This document shows, one piece after another, positions 36,556-44,573 of a DNA stretch of 64,000 bases (positions within the stretch are counted from its first letter, which is position 1; each line of letters begins with the position of its first letter). Source of the stretch: Lentilitoribacter sp039986595 (GTDB lineage: Bacteria; Pseudomonadota; Alphaproteobacteria; Rhizobiales; Rhizobiaceae); contig JBDWQJ010000004.1 in the NCBI GenBank assembly GCA_039986595.1, positions 744,001-808,000 on the forward strand, in the 5' to 3' direction. The position numbers were made by a program, and so were the translations under genes. The notes beneath the pieces are model-generated. The model had not been told where the DNA came from. It searched no databases and saw nothing but the letters and a program-made list of their open reading frames with translations.

Positions 36556-37587
36556 CTATCTAACGCGACTTCTTAAAAGCCAGATGAAGAAGAACCCACC
36601 GATTAATCCGGTAACGATGCCAATTGGCATGTCATCTGGTGACATGATCGTGCGGGAAATAATGTCCGCCCAAATCAAGAATATTGCACCTAAAAGTGCG
36701 GAAGCTGGAAGAACGCGGTTATAATTACCGCCAACAAACAATCGTGCAATATGTGGCACCATTAGCCCTACAAATCCGATAATTCCGGAAAATGCCACCA
36801 TTACCCCGGTGATTAACGCACCGACTGCAAAGACGATTAATCGGAACCTTGTAACAGCAATTCCTAGCGTGGATGCTGTTTCGTCCCCCACTGTCATTGC
36901 ATTTAGATTGGCGGCATTTAATTTAAGATATCCACCGCATATTGTGAGTATGACCAATGGGTAGATGAGTTGTTCCCATTGTGCCAAGCCTAGACCGCCT
37001 AGCATCCAAAAAACAACCGTGTGTGTCGCGCGTGGGTCTCCTAAGAAGATGAGAACATTGGCAAGTGACATGACGATAAAAGATACGGCAACACCGGCAA
37101 GAATGAGTTTGTCCGCACTGGTCGCGGACGCAAATCTGGAAACGCCGAGTACAAGCAAAGTGGCAATAAGTGCGCCTAAAAAAGCAAATAGAGGAACGGT
37201 TACCAATCCAAGAAATAAACCAGTATGAAGAAGTGCTAAGATAGCGCCAAAGGCGCTGCCTGCTGATATGCCTAATAGGTGCGGGTCAGCGAGCTGATTT
37301 CGTGTGACAGCTTGTAGGCTGGCGCCGACAATTGCCAAACCCGCGCCTACAAGACATGCAAGCAAAGACCTGGGTAATCTGATTTCCCAGATAATGGCTT
37401 CGCGACCCGCTGACCAATTGACCGGTACAAGGTCACTAAAGACCTTGTTGGTTACCACACCCCAGACGGTTGAAAAGGGTATGGAAATAGCGCCAACACT
37501 GACCGCCACAGTTATGGACATTAAAAGCGTTGCAAAGCCCACTACTAATGCAAGACGATAGGTTCTTTTAGAATTGTGATCGGTCAT
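36556..37587 (-). CDS. FecCD/BtuC-family ABC permease, corrinoid uptake
   Basis: 343 residues, about ten helices, with LLACLVGAGLAIVGASLQAVTRNQLADPHLLGISAGSAFGA (FecCD/BtuC hallmark) and SGIIGFVGLMVPHIARLFVG. Last of four genes behind the cobalamin riboswitch, so cobalamin or a corrinoid is the most likely cargo; the fold alone would equally fit siderophores. Confidence 0.87.
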   Translation of the reverse strand: MTDHNSKRTYRLALVVGFATLLMSITVAVSVGAISIPFSTVWGVVTNKVFSDLVPVNWSAGREAIIWEIRLPRSLLACLVGAGLAIVGASLQAVTRNQLADPHLLGISAGSAFGAILALLHTGLFLGLVTVPLFAFLGALIATLLVLGVSRFASATSADKLILAGVAVSFIVMSLANVLIFLGDPRATHTVVFWMLGGLGLAQWEQLIYPLVILTICGGYLKLNAANLNAMTVGDETASTLGIAVTRFRLIVFAVGALITGVMVAFSGIIGFVGLMVPHIARLFVGGNYNRVLPASALLGAIFLIWADIISRTIMSPDDMPIGIVTGLIGGFFFIWLLRSRVR

Positions 37588-37607
37588 TGTTGTTTTGTCA
37601 CTTAGTC

Positions 37608-38540
37608 TTATTTGCGAAATGCTGATGCGAGCGTTTTCACAGCTTTAATGTTGCGCGGGCCAGGAGTAGCTTCAACATATTCTAGTGTGACGAAGCGATC
37701 ATTTTTAACCGCGTCAATATCTGCAAATGCTGGGTTAGACATCATGAAGGCACGCTTTTCTTCAGCCGTTACCGTTCCATAATTGACAATAACAATAATT
37801 TCAGGGTTTCGCTCAACCACGGCTTCCCAACCGACAGTTGCCCAGCTTTTTTCAAAATCATTCATGATGTTAACCCCACCAGCCGCTTCGATCAAAGCGT
37901 TTGGCATGGCATAACGACCTGCTGTAAACGGTGTTTCTTCACCGCTATCATAGATGAAAACACGTGGTGCGTTTTCAAGCGGAACAAGGTTGGAAGTAAA
38001 GGTTAAAAGTTCATCTTTGTAGCTTGCAACGAGTGCATTTGCTTTGTCTTCAACATCAAAGATTTTGCCAAGATTTAAAAGATCGTTGTACATATCATCC
38101 ATGCTTGCAGCATTTTTTTGCGCAATGTGGATGCAGCTTTCGGTTAACTCATAAACGTCGATACCAAAAGGTTTGAGCGTTTCTGGGGTAACTTCACCGC
38201 CAACCTTCATGCCATAATTCCAACCGGCAAAAAGAAAATCTGCATCTGCACCGATTAAAACTTCTTTGCTTGGATACTTCTCTGCAAGCTCGGGTAATTC
38301 CTTTACCCCTTCACGCATTTGTTCATCAAGCGTCTTCCAACCTGATATCCCCGTATAGCCAACCATATGGTCTGTAAGGCCAAGTACGAGCATCATTTCT
38401 GTTAAATTAACATCGTGCGAGACCGCAGCTTTTGGAACATAATCTAATGTTATCTCCCGGTCACAGCTTTTTACGGTTGTTTCTGCAAACGCAGCTGAAG
38501 TGAGGAGTGTGGCTGCGATAGTTAAAGTGGTTAGTTTCAT
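37608..38540 (-). CDS. BtuF/FecB-type periplasmic binding protein, probably for corrinoids
   Basis: 310 residues from the start at 38540 (MKLTTLTIAATLLTSAAFA signal peptide). The longer frame upstream would run into the ATPase gene and is rejected. The mature protein is a TroA-like class III binding protein with REITLDYVPKAAVSHDVNLTEMMLVLGL and PETLKPFGIDVYELTESC. Placement in a riboswitch-controlled operon points to cobalamin or other corrinoids. Confidence 0.83.
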   Translation of the reverse strand: MKLTTLTIAATLLTSAAFAETTVKSCDREITLDYVPKAAVSHDVNLTEMMLVLGLTDHMVGYTGISGWKTLDEQMREGVKELPELAEKYPSKEVLIGADADFLFAGWNYGMKVGGEVTPETLKPFGIDVYELTESCIHIAQKNAASMDDMYNDLLNLGKIFDVEDKANALVASYKDELLTFTSNLVPLENAPRVFIYDSGEETPFTAGRYAMPNALIEAAGGVNIMNDFEKSWATVGWEAVVERNPEIIVIVNYGTVTAEEKRAFMMSNPAFADIDAVKNDRFVTLEYVEATPGPRNIKAVKTLASAFRK

Positions 38541-38553
38541 AATAATAAGTCCG

Positions 38554-39354
38554 TTAGTGGTTAATATGGAATGAGAAGTGGTTTGTATTGCTTGGTTTAA
38601 GTCGCTCGCGGTGCGCTTGGACCCTGAATATGTCAGAGACAAGTTTTTCGGTCAGAACGGCATCGGGGGAACCAAACGCCATTGTATGACCATCCTTGAG
38701 TAGTAGAATAGAATCGCAGTTTTCTGCGGCCATATTTAAATCATGAAGTGACACCAGTATGGTGAGATCGAGATCTTGGATCAGTGCCAGGATTTCCAGT
38801 TGATGGCGAATATCTAGATGATTTGTAGGCTCATCTAAGATCAGAACTTGTGGTTCTTGAGCTAATGCTCGCGCCACCATGACACGTTGTCTTTCACCGC
38901 CAGATAGGGATGCTAAATCACGCGATGCGATATTCTCCAGTCCCAATTTGGTGATGACCTTTTCGATGATCTCTGTGTCTTTCTTGCCGCCTGAAGACAT
39001 GCCCGATTGATGTGGTGTTCGCCCAAGAGAAATAATTTCGCGAACAGTGAGACCAAAAGATGATGGATGCTCTTGCAAAACAGCTGCAATTTTTCGTGCA
39101 ACCTTACGCGGTGACATTTTCCAGATGTCTTCGCCATTAATGAGAACTTCTCCGCTAGTCGGCTTTTGATAGCGGTAAACTGTTCTTAAAAGCGTGGATT
39201 TGCCTGCGCCATTGGGGCCGACAATTCCTAACACTTTGCCCGCTTTTAACTCAAAACTTGTTGGATGCAGTAAAATCGCACTCTCGCGGCTTGATTTCCA
39301 GCTGACGTTTTTCAATGTTATATTTGCTGAGTTCATGAGTTTAGCATCTCGCAA
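38554..39354 (-). CDS. BtuD/FecE-type ABC ATPase, corrinoid uptake
   Basis: 266 residues. Walker A GPNGAGKST, signature LSGGERQRVMVARAL, Walker B VLILDEPTNHLD, switch VSLHDLNMAAENCD. It overlaps the DUF1636 gene by 22 bases at its start; if the internal Met at position 7 (MNSANITLKN) is used, the overlap shrinks to four bases (ATGA-like coupling). Confidence 0.88.
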   Translation of the reverse strand: MRDAKLMNSANITLKNVSWKSSRESAILLHPTSFELKAGKVLGIVGPNGAGKSTLLRTVYRYQKPTSGEVLINGEDIWKMSPRKVARKIAAVLQEHPSSFGLTVREIISLGRTPHQSGMSSGGKKDTEIIEKVITKLGLENIASRDLASLSGGERQRVMVARALAQEPQVLILDEPTNHLDIRHQLEILALIQDLDLTILVSLHDLNMAAENCDSILLLKDGHTMAFGSPDAVLTEKLVSDIFRVQAHRERLKPSNTNHFSFHINH

Positions 39355-39737
39355 CTTTCCAAGGTGATCATCGCTGCGGGCGCGTTTAAAAATGCTCGCA
39401 GTTCAAAATCACTTTGTTGGTGGATAGGTATGGATCCAGCGATAACGGATTTTGAATGTTGCTTTGCGTAATCGACCAAATCGTTGATATTAGATTGAGG
39501 ATCTACATCTCCAAATATGTAGATTTCATCTTGTGTGCTTCGATAAGCAAGCGTGCAAGCGTGTTTGCATCTTGTCTTTGAAACAAGGCCGGAGATTTCA
39601 AAATCTTCATCAACAAAATCGCGTGTTGCTGCCATTGCTGAGCGCAGTTTTTTGACGAGTTCAATGCCAGGTTGGCAATGTTCACCTGTGTGTTTGCAGG
39701 AAGTACAAATCTTTATTCTGTGGTTTTTCTGTCCCAT
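39333..39737 (-). CDS. DUF1636 metal-binding protein, first gene of the corrinoid operon
   Basis: 134 residues. N-terminal cysteines CTSCKHTGEHC (Cys 12, 15, 21), then CKHAC in the middle and a thioredoxin-like ferredoxin layout. DUF1636 proteins resemble [2Fe-2S] ferredoxins and are commonly found in cobalamin biosynthesis and uptake loci. Ribosome site GGAGG lies five bases before ATG 39737. It lies directly downstream of the cobalamin riboswitch, which supports a B12-related role. Exact function unknown. Confidence 0.8.
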   Translation of the reverse strand: MGQKNHRIKICTSCKHTGEHCQPGIELVKKLRSAMAATRDFVDEDFEISGLVSKTRCKHACTLAYRSTQDEIYIFGDVDPQSNINDLVDYAKQHSKSVIAGSIPIHQQSDFELRAFLNAPAAMITLESCEMLNS

Positions 39738-39807
39738 ATCGCCCTCCGCGAATGCGCGGGGTATTATCTAGACAGATGAATATAGACGGACTTGTCCGAT
39801 AGATCAT
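39682..39807 (-). CDS. Possible 41-codon upstream ORF in the riboswitch leader
   Basis: A short frame starts at ATG 39807 with AGGAG six bases upstream and ends at TGA 39684-39682, overlapping the DUF1636 start out of frame. Its ribosome site and start lie among alternative CGGAC/GTCCG pairings just after the riboswitch. It may be a leader peptide coupling translation to riboswitch state, or chance. No known family. Confidence 0.35.
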   Translation of the reverse strand: MIYRTSPSIFICLDNTPRIRGGRYGTEKPQNKDLYFLQTHR

Positions 39808-39854
39808 TTTAGTCTCCTGTCCGAACACCCCGTCCGGGTTTGAAGTTGCGTTTG

Positions 39855-40047
39855 ATATGGCAGGTCTCCTGACTTGCGGGTCGATGCTTGCCCAATCCTT
39901 CCCGAATGTTCAGAACATTCAGTGGTGATTTTGGGGTCGCTCACCGCTTACAGTTGCGGGGGCAGTTACGGATTCGGCGCCTTGTGGCTACTCCTCACCG
40001 TATTCCCTTTTCATTCCGGTTGTACTTTTGACTTCCAGAAACCATAT
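39855..40047 (-). ncRNA. Cobalamin riboswitch (adenosylcobalamin aptamer)
   Basis: Read on the minus strand, it carries the conserved core in order: AAAGGGAA, CGGTG, GCCACAAGGCGCC, AACTGCCCCCGCAACTGTAA, and the B12-box end GTCAGGAGACCTGCC (39874-39859 region). The ends ATATGG (40047-40042) and CCATAT (39860-39855) can form P1. A GAATGTTCTGAACATTC hairpin sits in the variable part. It precedes the DUF1636-BtuD-BtuF-BtuC operon, which it should repress when coenzyme B12 is plentiful. Confidence 0.95.
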
Positions 40048-40232
40048 GCGTTCAGTTTTGGCCTAATTCATTATCTGAGTCAATTGTGAGTTGAGCATTT
40101 TTATGGCCTGTTTGTTGTCAAAAGATTCAATCATGGAATGCCGCTAATCTGACATAACTTGACGATTTTTGTTTGAACATGTAACGATATTACATTACAG
40201 TTGCAATTAGTTTCTTGCTTAAAGTTGATTTT
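40048..40232. other. Leader/promoter region upstream of the cobalamin riboswitch
   Basis: About 185 bases between the riboswitch and the Sco gene. It must hold the promoter for the riboswitch transcript on the minus strand. A TTGACA is visible on the minus strand near 40125, but no -10 box sits at proper spacing, so I cannot place the promoter. Confidence 0.4.
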
Positions 40233-40841
40233 TTAACCGTTGGCTAAGTTCTTCAGCTTTTGCAACGCAATATCTGGATTTTCACCGAATGATATCGTGC
40301 CTTTAAAGTGGCCTTTAGCATCGATGAGGAAAATAGATGCTGAATGATCCATCGTATAGTCATCGTCATCGAGTGGGATTTTTTTCCAGTAGACATGCCA
40401 AGATTTGGCCAGTTTTAGAACGTCCTTAGGCGAACCCGTTATGCCAACAATTCGGTCTGTGAAGTTTTCGACATAGGATTTCATTATTTGCGGTGTATCG
40501 CGCTCTGGATCGATTGTTATGAAATATGAATTGATATCCTTACCTTCATCACCAAGAATGTCTAACCAACCGGCAAGTTCGTAAAGCGTTGTTGGGCAAA
40601 CTTCTGGACAATGGGTGAAGCCAAAAAATACCGCCGTTGGTTTCCCGCTCATTGCAGCATCAGTAATCACATCACCATTGTGGTCGATGAGACGAAACGG
40701 ATCTCCGATTTTCATTCCCGACATGTATTGGTTGTCTGTGCCTTTGACAAAATATTGGTAAGATAAAAGAGTAGCCATGAGAAGGAGAAGGGCGGCTATC
40801 GCCACCCAAGCTCCTGTTTTTATAGTACGAGCCGCACTCAT
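40233..40841 (-). CDS. SCO1/SenC-family copper chaperone
   Basis: 202 residues. One N-terminal membrane anchor (VAIAALLLLMATLLSYQYF), then a thioredoxin fold with copper motif CPEVCP (in FGFTHCPEVCPTTL) and the distal histidine in TMDHSASIFLID. Members deliver copper to the CuA site of cytochrome oxidase. It overlaps the upstream PCuAC fusion gene by four bases, forming a copper-delivery operon. Confidence 0.92.
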   Translation of the reverse strand: MSAARTIKTGAWVAIAALLLLMATLLSYQYFVKGTDNQYMSGMKIGDPFRLIDHNGDVITDAAMSGKPTAVFFGFTHCPEVCPTTLYELAGWLDILGDEGKDINSYFITIDPERDTPQIMKSYVENFTDRIVGITGSPKDVLKLAKSWHVYWKKIPLDDDDYTMDHSASIFLIDAKGHFKGTISFGENPDIALQKLKNLANG

Positions 40842-41824
40842 TTTGAGTGTCCGTGATGACCGCGCTCTACCTTTTTAACCGGTAGTTCAAATTCAACAGA
40901 ACCCGCTTTTTCAAATTCAAGGGATATTTTACGTGTTTCCCCTTCAACCATTTGTTCTGCAAGCTTCATGAACATGACATGCAAACCGCCGGATTTGAGC
41001 GTAACCTCACCACCTGCCGGGATTTCAAGACCACCTTCAATCCGGCGCATTTTCATAACGTCGCCTTCCATCTTCATTTCGTGGACTTCAACTTTGCCAG
41101 CAAAAGCTGCCGTACCACCAATTAAGCGATCAGTTTCAGAACCGTTGTTTTGAATCATCATATAACCTGCAGATACCGGAGCATTTGGCGGTGTTGCACG
41201 AATGATTGGGGACATGATTTTAAGATCACCAACACTCACAGTTTGCATATCGGGGGTGCCATGACCGTGATGCCCAGCATGTTCATCTGCGGCCGCTTTG
41301 ATCATCACGCCTGGTGCGGGTCTTTTTAGATCATGTGGATCTTGACCGTCTGCTGGAATTTCACTCCACGACAATTCGGCATCTGCACAGTTTTGTACGA
41401 CAGGAATGAAGATCTTTTTACCTTCTGTAAGGCCATCTGTTAAACGTGCTCGGAATACAAATTCATCATAATGCCCGTCTTTTAATTCGCTACCTGACCA
41501 AATGATTTGTTTCACACCTGATGTGATTTTACGTCCATGGTTTTCGTATTCAACCGCATAATCGCCAGTAACGGTTTCAAGTTCCCATCCAGCTTTTGGC
41601 ATTGGTTTCACCGAAATAATGCCTTCTGGAATTGTAATACTAACTTTTTGTGTTGCTTGCCCATCACAACCGTGGCCGATGCGCACTGCTAGTCTTTGAT
41701 AAGTGTTGACGGTTGCCTCTTTGATATCAAATGTCGCGTGAGCATTTGCTGATGTTATAAATGTTGCTGGTGAGAGTGCTGTGATAAGCGCAATTGCACT
41801 TAGTTTTGAAATGATATGTCTCAT
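40838..41824 (-). CDS. YcnI (DUF1775) - PCu(A)C copper chaperone fusion
   Basis: 328 residues. The start at 41824 has GGAG six bases upstream and gives a signal peptide ending ITSANA before His-Ala-Thr, the copper-ligating N-terminal His of YcnI proteins. The YcnI domain spans about 30-170 (GHGCDGQATQKVSITIPEG), a His-rich linker AGHHGHGTPD follows, then a PCu(A)C domain with HEMKMEGDVMKMRRIEGG and GGLHVMFM, the H-M..H-M copper site. A His tail, GHHGHSK, ends the protein. Both domains bind periplasmic Cu. It precedes the Sco gene. Confidence 0.88.
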   Translation of the reverse strand: MRHIISKLSAIALITALSPATFITSANAHATFDIKEATVNTYQRLAVRIGHGCDGQATQKVSITIPEGIISVKPMPKAGWELETVTGDYAVEYENHGRKITSGVKQIIWSGSELKDGHYDEFVFRARLTDGLTEGKKIFIPVVQNCADAELSWSEIPADGQDPHDLKRPAPGVMIKAAADEHAGHHGHGTPDMQTVSVGDLKIMSPIIRATPPNAPVSAGYMMIQNNGSETDRLIGGTAAFAGKVEVHEMKMEGDVMKMRRIEGGLEIPAGGEVTLKSGGLHVMFMKLAEQMVEGETRKISLEFEKAGSVEFELPVKKVERGHHGHSK

Positions 41825-41950
41825 GATAATCTCCACAGACATAGATCAAATGTTGTTGATCATATGCCTTGATAAATATTTTAATTTTAAGAAATTGATG
41901 CCCTGCTGCGCGTTCAGGATGTTGATCAGAAGCGATAAGGGGCTGAATAT

Positions 41951-42331
41951 TTATATGACGAGATTTGGTGGACCGGTGGGAGGTGCGCCGGCTAACTTAA
42001 TGGTCTTTGCCAGTTCGAATTTGCGCCGTGGTGTAATGATGAAATCAATCTCATTAATGGCCACTGCAAATGTTTGGGAACGCTCAGGAATAATTACAGC
42101 GTTAGCGATTGTACAGTCAGGACAGCCTTGTAACGTACTATTTTTATCGTCGCCTTCACCGCCAAAACAGATTATTGGGATTGATCCGTCTGGAAGCGCA
42201 TAAGCTGCGAGATCAACATCTGCAGCTGTCGATGATGCTATAACGGGCCGATGCGCAACGCCAATCCATATCATCGCAAAAATGCCGATGATGGAAATGA
42301 AGTTACAAATATGACGACGCGTATTCATCAA
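41951..42331 (-). CDS. Small exported CPDC protein, DUF2946-like
   Basis: 126 residues. One N-terminal hydrophobic segment (FISIIGIFAMIWIGVAH), a central IICFGGEGDD and a CPDC motif (LQGCPDCTIANA), then a proline-rich tail. This is the pattern of DUF2946-type proteins often found beside copper-chaperone genes. It lies 126 bases upstream of the YcnI-PCuAC gene and is likely first in that operon. Function unknown. Confidence 0.6.
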   Translation of the reverse strand: MMNTRRHICNFISIIGIFAMIWIGVAHRPVIASSTAADVDLAAYALPDGSIPIICFGGEGDDKNSTLQGCPDCTIANAVIIPERSQTFAVAINEIDFIITPRRKFELAKTIKLAGAPPTGPPNLVI

Positions 42332-42432
42332 TTATTCCGTCTTTGTGATATGAGACTCACCCTTAACGTTTAGGTGAGTTTTTGGCAACAATCAGATTTG
42401 TCGCAGTTTCAAATTATCCGTTTTTTGCGCTG

Positions 42433-43200
42433 TTACAAACTAGCAGATATAGCTTTAACGCCACTTTTTGTTTCATAGATCTCAACATTTACGCCATACG
42501 TTTCTGCCAGTTGTGGCGAGTTGAAAACCTCCATTGCGTTACCATCTTCAATGATACGTCCCTCTCGCATTAAAATTAATCTGTCGGCGTATCGCGCTGC
42601 TAAGTTTAAATCATGAAGGGCTACGAACGTAGTGATGTTTCTTTTATGGGTAACGCTGCGAATTGTTTGCATGATCTGTAATTGGTGTTTTAAATCGAGC
42701 GCACTTGTAGGTTCGTCTAATAAAAATACTTCGGGTTCACGCACAAAGGCTTGCGCTAGAGATGTCATTTGTTGCTGCCCGCCCGATAAATCGCTTATAT
42801 AAGTTTGCGCCAGATGATCTATATTGAGCTGAGCCAAAATGGCTGACACAGCGTCAATATCGTCTTGCTTTACTTTCCAGCCATGCATGTGTTTTTTGGC
42901 TAGCAGGATAGTTTCAAAAACTGTTAAAGCTGCATTGCTTGAAAAGAATTGAGGGGTAAAACACACATGCTGGCTCCATATAGTTTGCCCAACGCTTTGA
43001 AGCGTTTTTCCATCAAGCATCACACGACCACTAGCAGGTTTTAACAAGCCGGCGATGCATCTAAACAAAGTTGATTTTCCTGTCGCATTTGGGCCAATAA
43101 CTGCGATAACTTCACCGGCACGGTCAGATGTAATATCAATTTCGTGCAGTACTTTTTTGCTCGGATAATTAAAAGAAAGTGATTTGATTTCAAGTTTCAT
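42433..43200 (-). CDS. Iron/siderophore ABC ATPase (FecE-type)
   Basis: 255 residues. Walker A GPNATGKST, signature LSGGQQQMTSLAQAF, Walker B VFLLDEPTSALD, switch VALHDLNLAARYAD. It overlaps the permease gene by four bases. Last gene of the iron-type operon 45737-42433. Confidence 0.88.
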   Translation of the reverse strand: MKLEIKSLSFNYPSKKVLHEIDITSDRAGEVIAVIGPNATGKSTLFRCIAGLLKPASGRVMLDGKTLQSVGQTIWSQHVCFTPQFFSSNAALTVFETILLAKKHMHGWKVKQDDIDAVSAILAQLNIDHLAQTYISDLSGGQQQMTSLAQAFVREPEVFLLDEPTSALDLKHQLQIMQTIRSVTHKRNITTFVALHDLNLAARYADRLILMREGRIIEDGNAMEVFNSPQLAETYGVNVEIYETKSGVKAISASL

Positions 43201-44273
43201 TGCCAGCTTTTCCTTCTAACTGATAGAATTAGACTGATAAAAAATGGCACACCAATGAGCGATGTTATCATGCCAATTGGATAGACGACGCCCGGGTTAA
43301 TGGCTTTGCTTAAAATGGATGTTAAGGACATCATTAAGCCGCTGGAGATTGCCGATAACGGTAGGAAGAACCTTTGATCTTCTCCAACTATCATTCGTGC
43401 AATATGAGGACCTACAAGGCCTACAAAAGCGATGGTGCCGACAAAGGAGACGGCAGTTGCTGCCAATAATGAGATTAATATGAGCATTTCAATGCGCAGA
43501 CGTTTGACGTTTACACCTAGGCTTGCAGCCTTGTCATCGCCCATGCGTAATGCTGTGAGTGCCCAATTTCGGGACATAAAGTAAGGTACGCAGATCGCAA
43601 GCATCGCAACGCAAACCGCGATTTTTGGCCAACTTGCACGCGATAAAGAACCCATCATCCAAAACACAATTTGTGTCAGTTGTACTTCTGAGGCTGCATA
43701 TTGCATGAGCGCTAAAAGGGCGTTGAAGGTAAACATCAATGCGATACCAACAAGCACCATTGTTTCTGTGGTCACCCCGCGCATGCGAGTAAATGCATAG
43801 ATCACGAACGATGTTGATAAGGCAACTACAAATGCATTGACCGTGACCAAAAACGGGCCAGCAAACGGAATTAGATTTACTTGAAAAACGATAGCTAAGG
43901 CTGCACCAAAACCTGCAGCGGAATAAATCCCCAACGTAAACGGATCGGCGAGCGGATTATTTAAGATTGTCTGCATTTCTGCACCTGCGCATCCGAGCAT
44001 AGCACCCACTAAAATTGCAATAATGGCAATGGGTAGGCGTAAATCCCAGATGATGACATTGGTTTGAATGGAAGCTTCAGAAGGGTTAAATATTGCGGAC
44101 AATACTTCCCCGATGGGCATAAAGCTTGGGCCCCAGCTGACATCAATAATGAAGCTAACGATGAGCAGAAAAATAGAAAGGAGTATGAATATTTTTCGCT
44201 TGAAAGACCTGAATATAAATTGGGTGCTCGTATCACCCTTTAGCAAATCATCTGATGCAAATTGCATGTTCAT
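43197..44273 (-). CDS. Iron/siderophore ABC permease (FecCD family)
   Basis: 358 residues, about ten helices, with AILVGAMLGCAGAEMQTILNNPLADPFTLGIYSAAGFGA and GTIAFVGLVGPHIARMIVGED, both hallmarks of FecCD permeases. It follows the small HTH gene by 35 bases. Confidence 0.88.
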   Translation of the reverse strand: MNMQFASDDLLKGDTSTQFIFRSFKRKIFILLSIFLLIVSFIIDVSWGPSFMPIGEVLSAIFNPSEASIQTNVIIWDLRLPIAIIAILVGAMLGCAGAEMQTILNNPLADPFTLGIYSAAGFGAALAIVFQVNLIPFAGPFLVTVNAFVVALSTSFVIYAFTRMRGVTTETMVLVGIALMFTFNALLALMQYAASEVQLTQIVFWMMGSLSRASWPKIAVCVAMLAICVPYFMSRNWALTALRMGDDKAASLGVNVKRLRIEMLILISLLAATAVSFVGTIAFVGLVGPHIARMIVGEDQRFFLPLSAISSGLMMSLTSILSKAINPGVVYPIGMITSLIGVPFFISLILSVRRKSWQ

Positions 44274-44308
44274 TTTGGATCACTTCCCAAGATAATGAGT
44301 GATAGAGA

Positions 44309-44506
44309 TTAGTTCGCAGAACTAACAGTGTTGTCATTGTTTGCCGTCATTAGCAGACGTTTGAACTGTTCTCGCCAGCGGTAATATGTTGTGTCTGTGA
44401 CGCCTGCATCTTGGCATGCTTTAAACACACGGGCTCCATTGGCTCGGCTTTTTTCTATTTTCTGGACCAATGAGATCGCTTCGGATTTGGAGTATTTTTT
44501 GAGCAT
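44309..44506 (-). CDS. Small IS3 OrfA-type helix-turn-helix protein inside the iron operon
   Basis: 65 residues from MLKKYSKSEAIS (ATG 44506, AGGAT five bases upstream). The HTH core ACQDAGVTDTTYYRWREQF is the transposase_8/IS3 OrfA type. There is no OrfB/DDE partner, no terminal inverted repeats and no target duplication in sight, and the gene sits co-directionally between the iron binding-protein and permease genes. It may be a domesticated regulator or a decayed insertion remnant. Confidence 0.6.
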   Translation of the reverse strand: MLKKYSKSEAISLVQKIEKSRANGARVFKACQDAGVTDTTYYRWREQFKRLLMTANNDNTVSSAN

Positions 44507-44515
44507 GATAAATCC

Positions 44516-44553
44516 TAAAAAAATGCCAGTCTGCATTTAAAATCCAGACTGGC
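44516..44553 (-). terminator. Terminator/attenuator after the iron-binding protein gene
   Basis: On the minus strand GCCAGTCTG (44553-44545) pairs perfectly with CAGACTGGC (44533-44525), 11-base loop, followed by A and a run of T (44523-44517). It lies 20 bases after the binding-protein stop, before the HTH and permease genes, so partial readthrough would make binding protein the most abundant product. Confidence 0.8.
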
Positions 44554-44573
44554 TTTGTTGCGTTGTAAGGGTG

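Noticed and set aside
37608..38642. Longer start (38642) for the corrinoid-binding protein
   Set aside because: It would overlap the ATPase gene by about 90 bases and hide the signal peptide; the Met at 38540 begins a clean signal sequence.
40118..40140. TTGACA on the minus strand as the riboswitch promoter
   Set aside because: No acceptable -10 box at 16-18 bases spacing.
42355..42379. Inverted repeat ACTCACC / GGTGAGT followed by T-run on the plus strand, as a terminator
   Set aside because: No plus-strand gene ends there, and on the minus strand no T-run follows; at most an intercistronic hairpin.
44309..44536. An intact IS3-family insertion sequence
   Set aside because: Only an OrfA-like HTH is present; no OrfB, no terminal inverted repeats, flanking operon genes uninterrupted.
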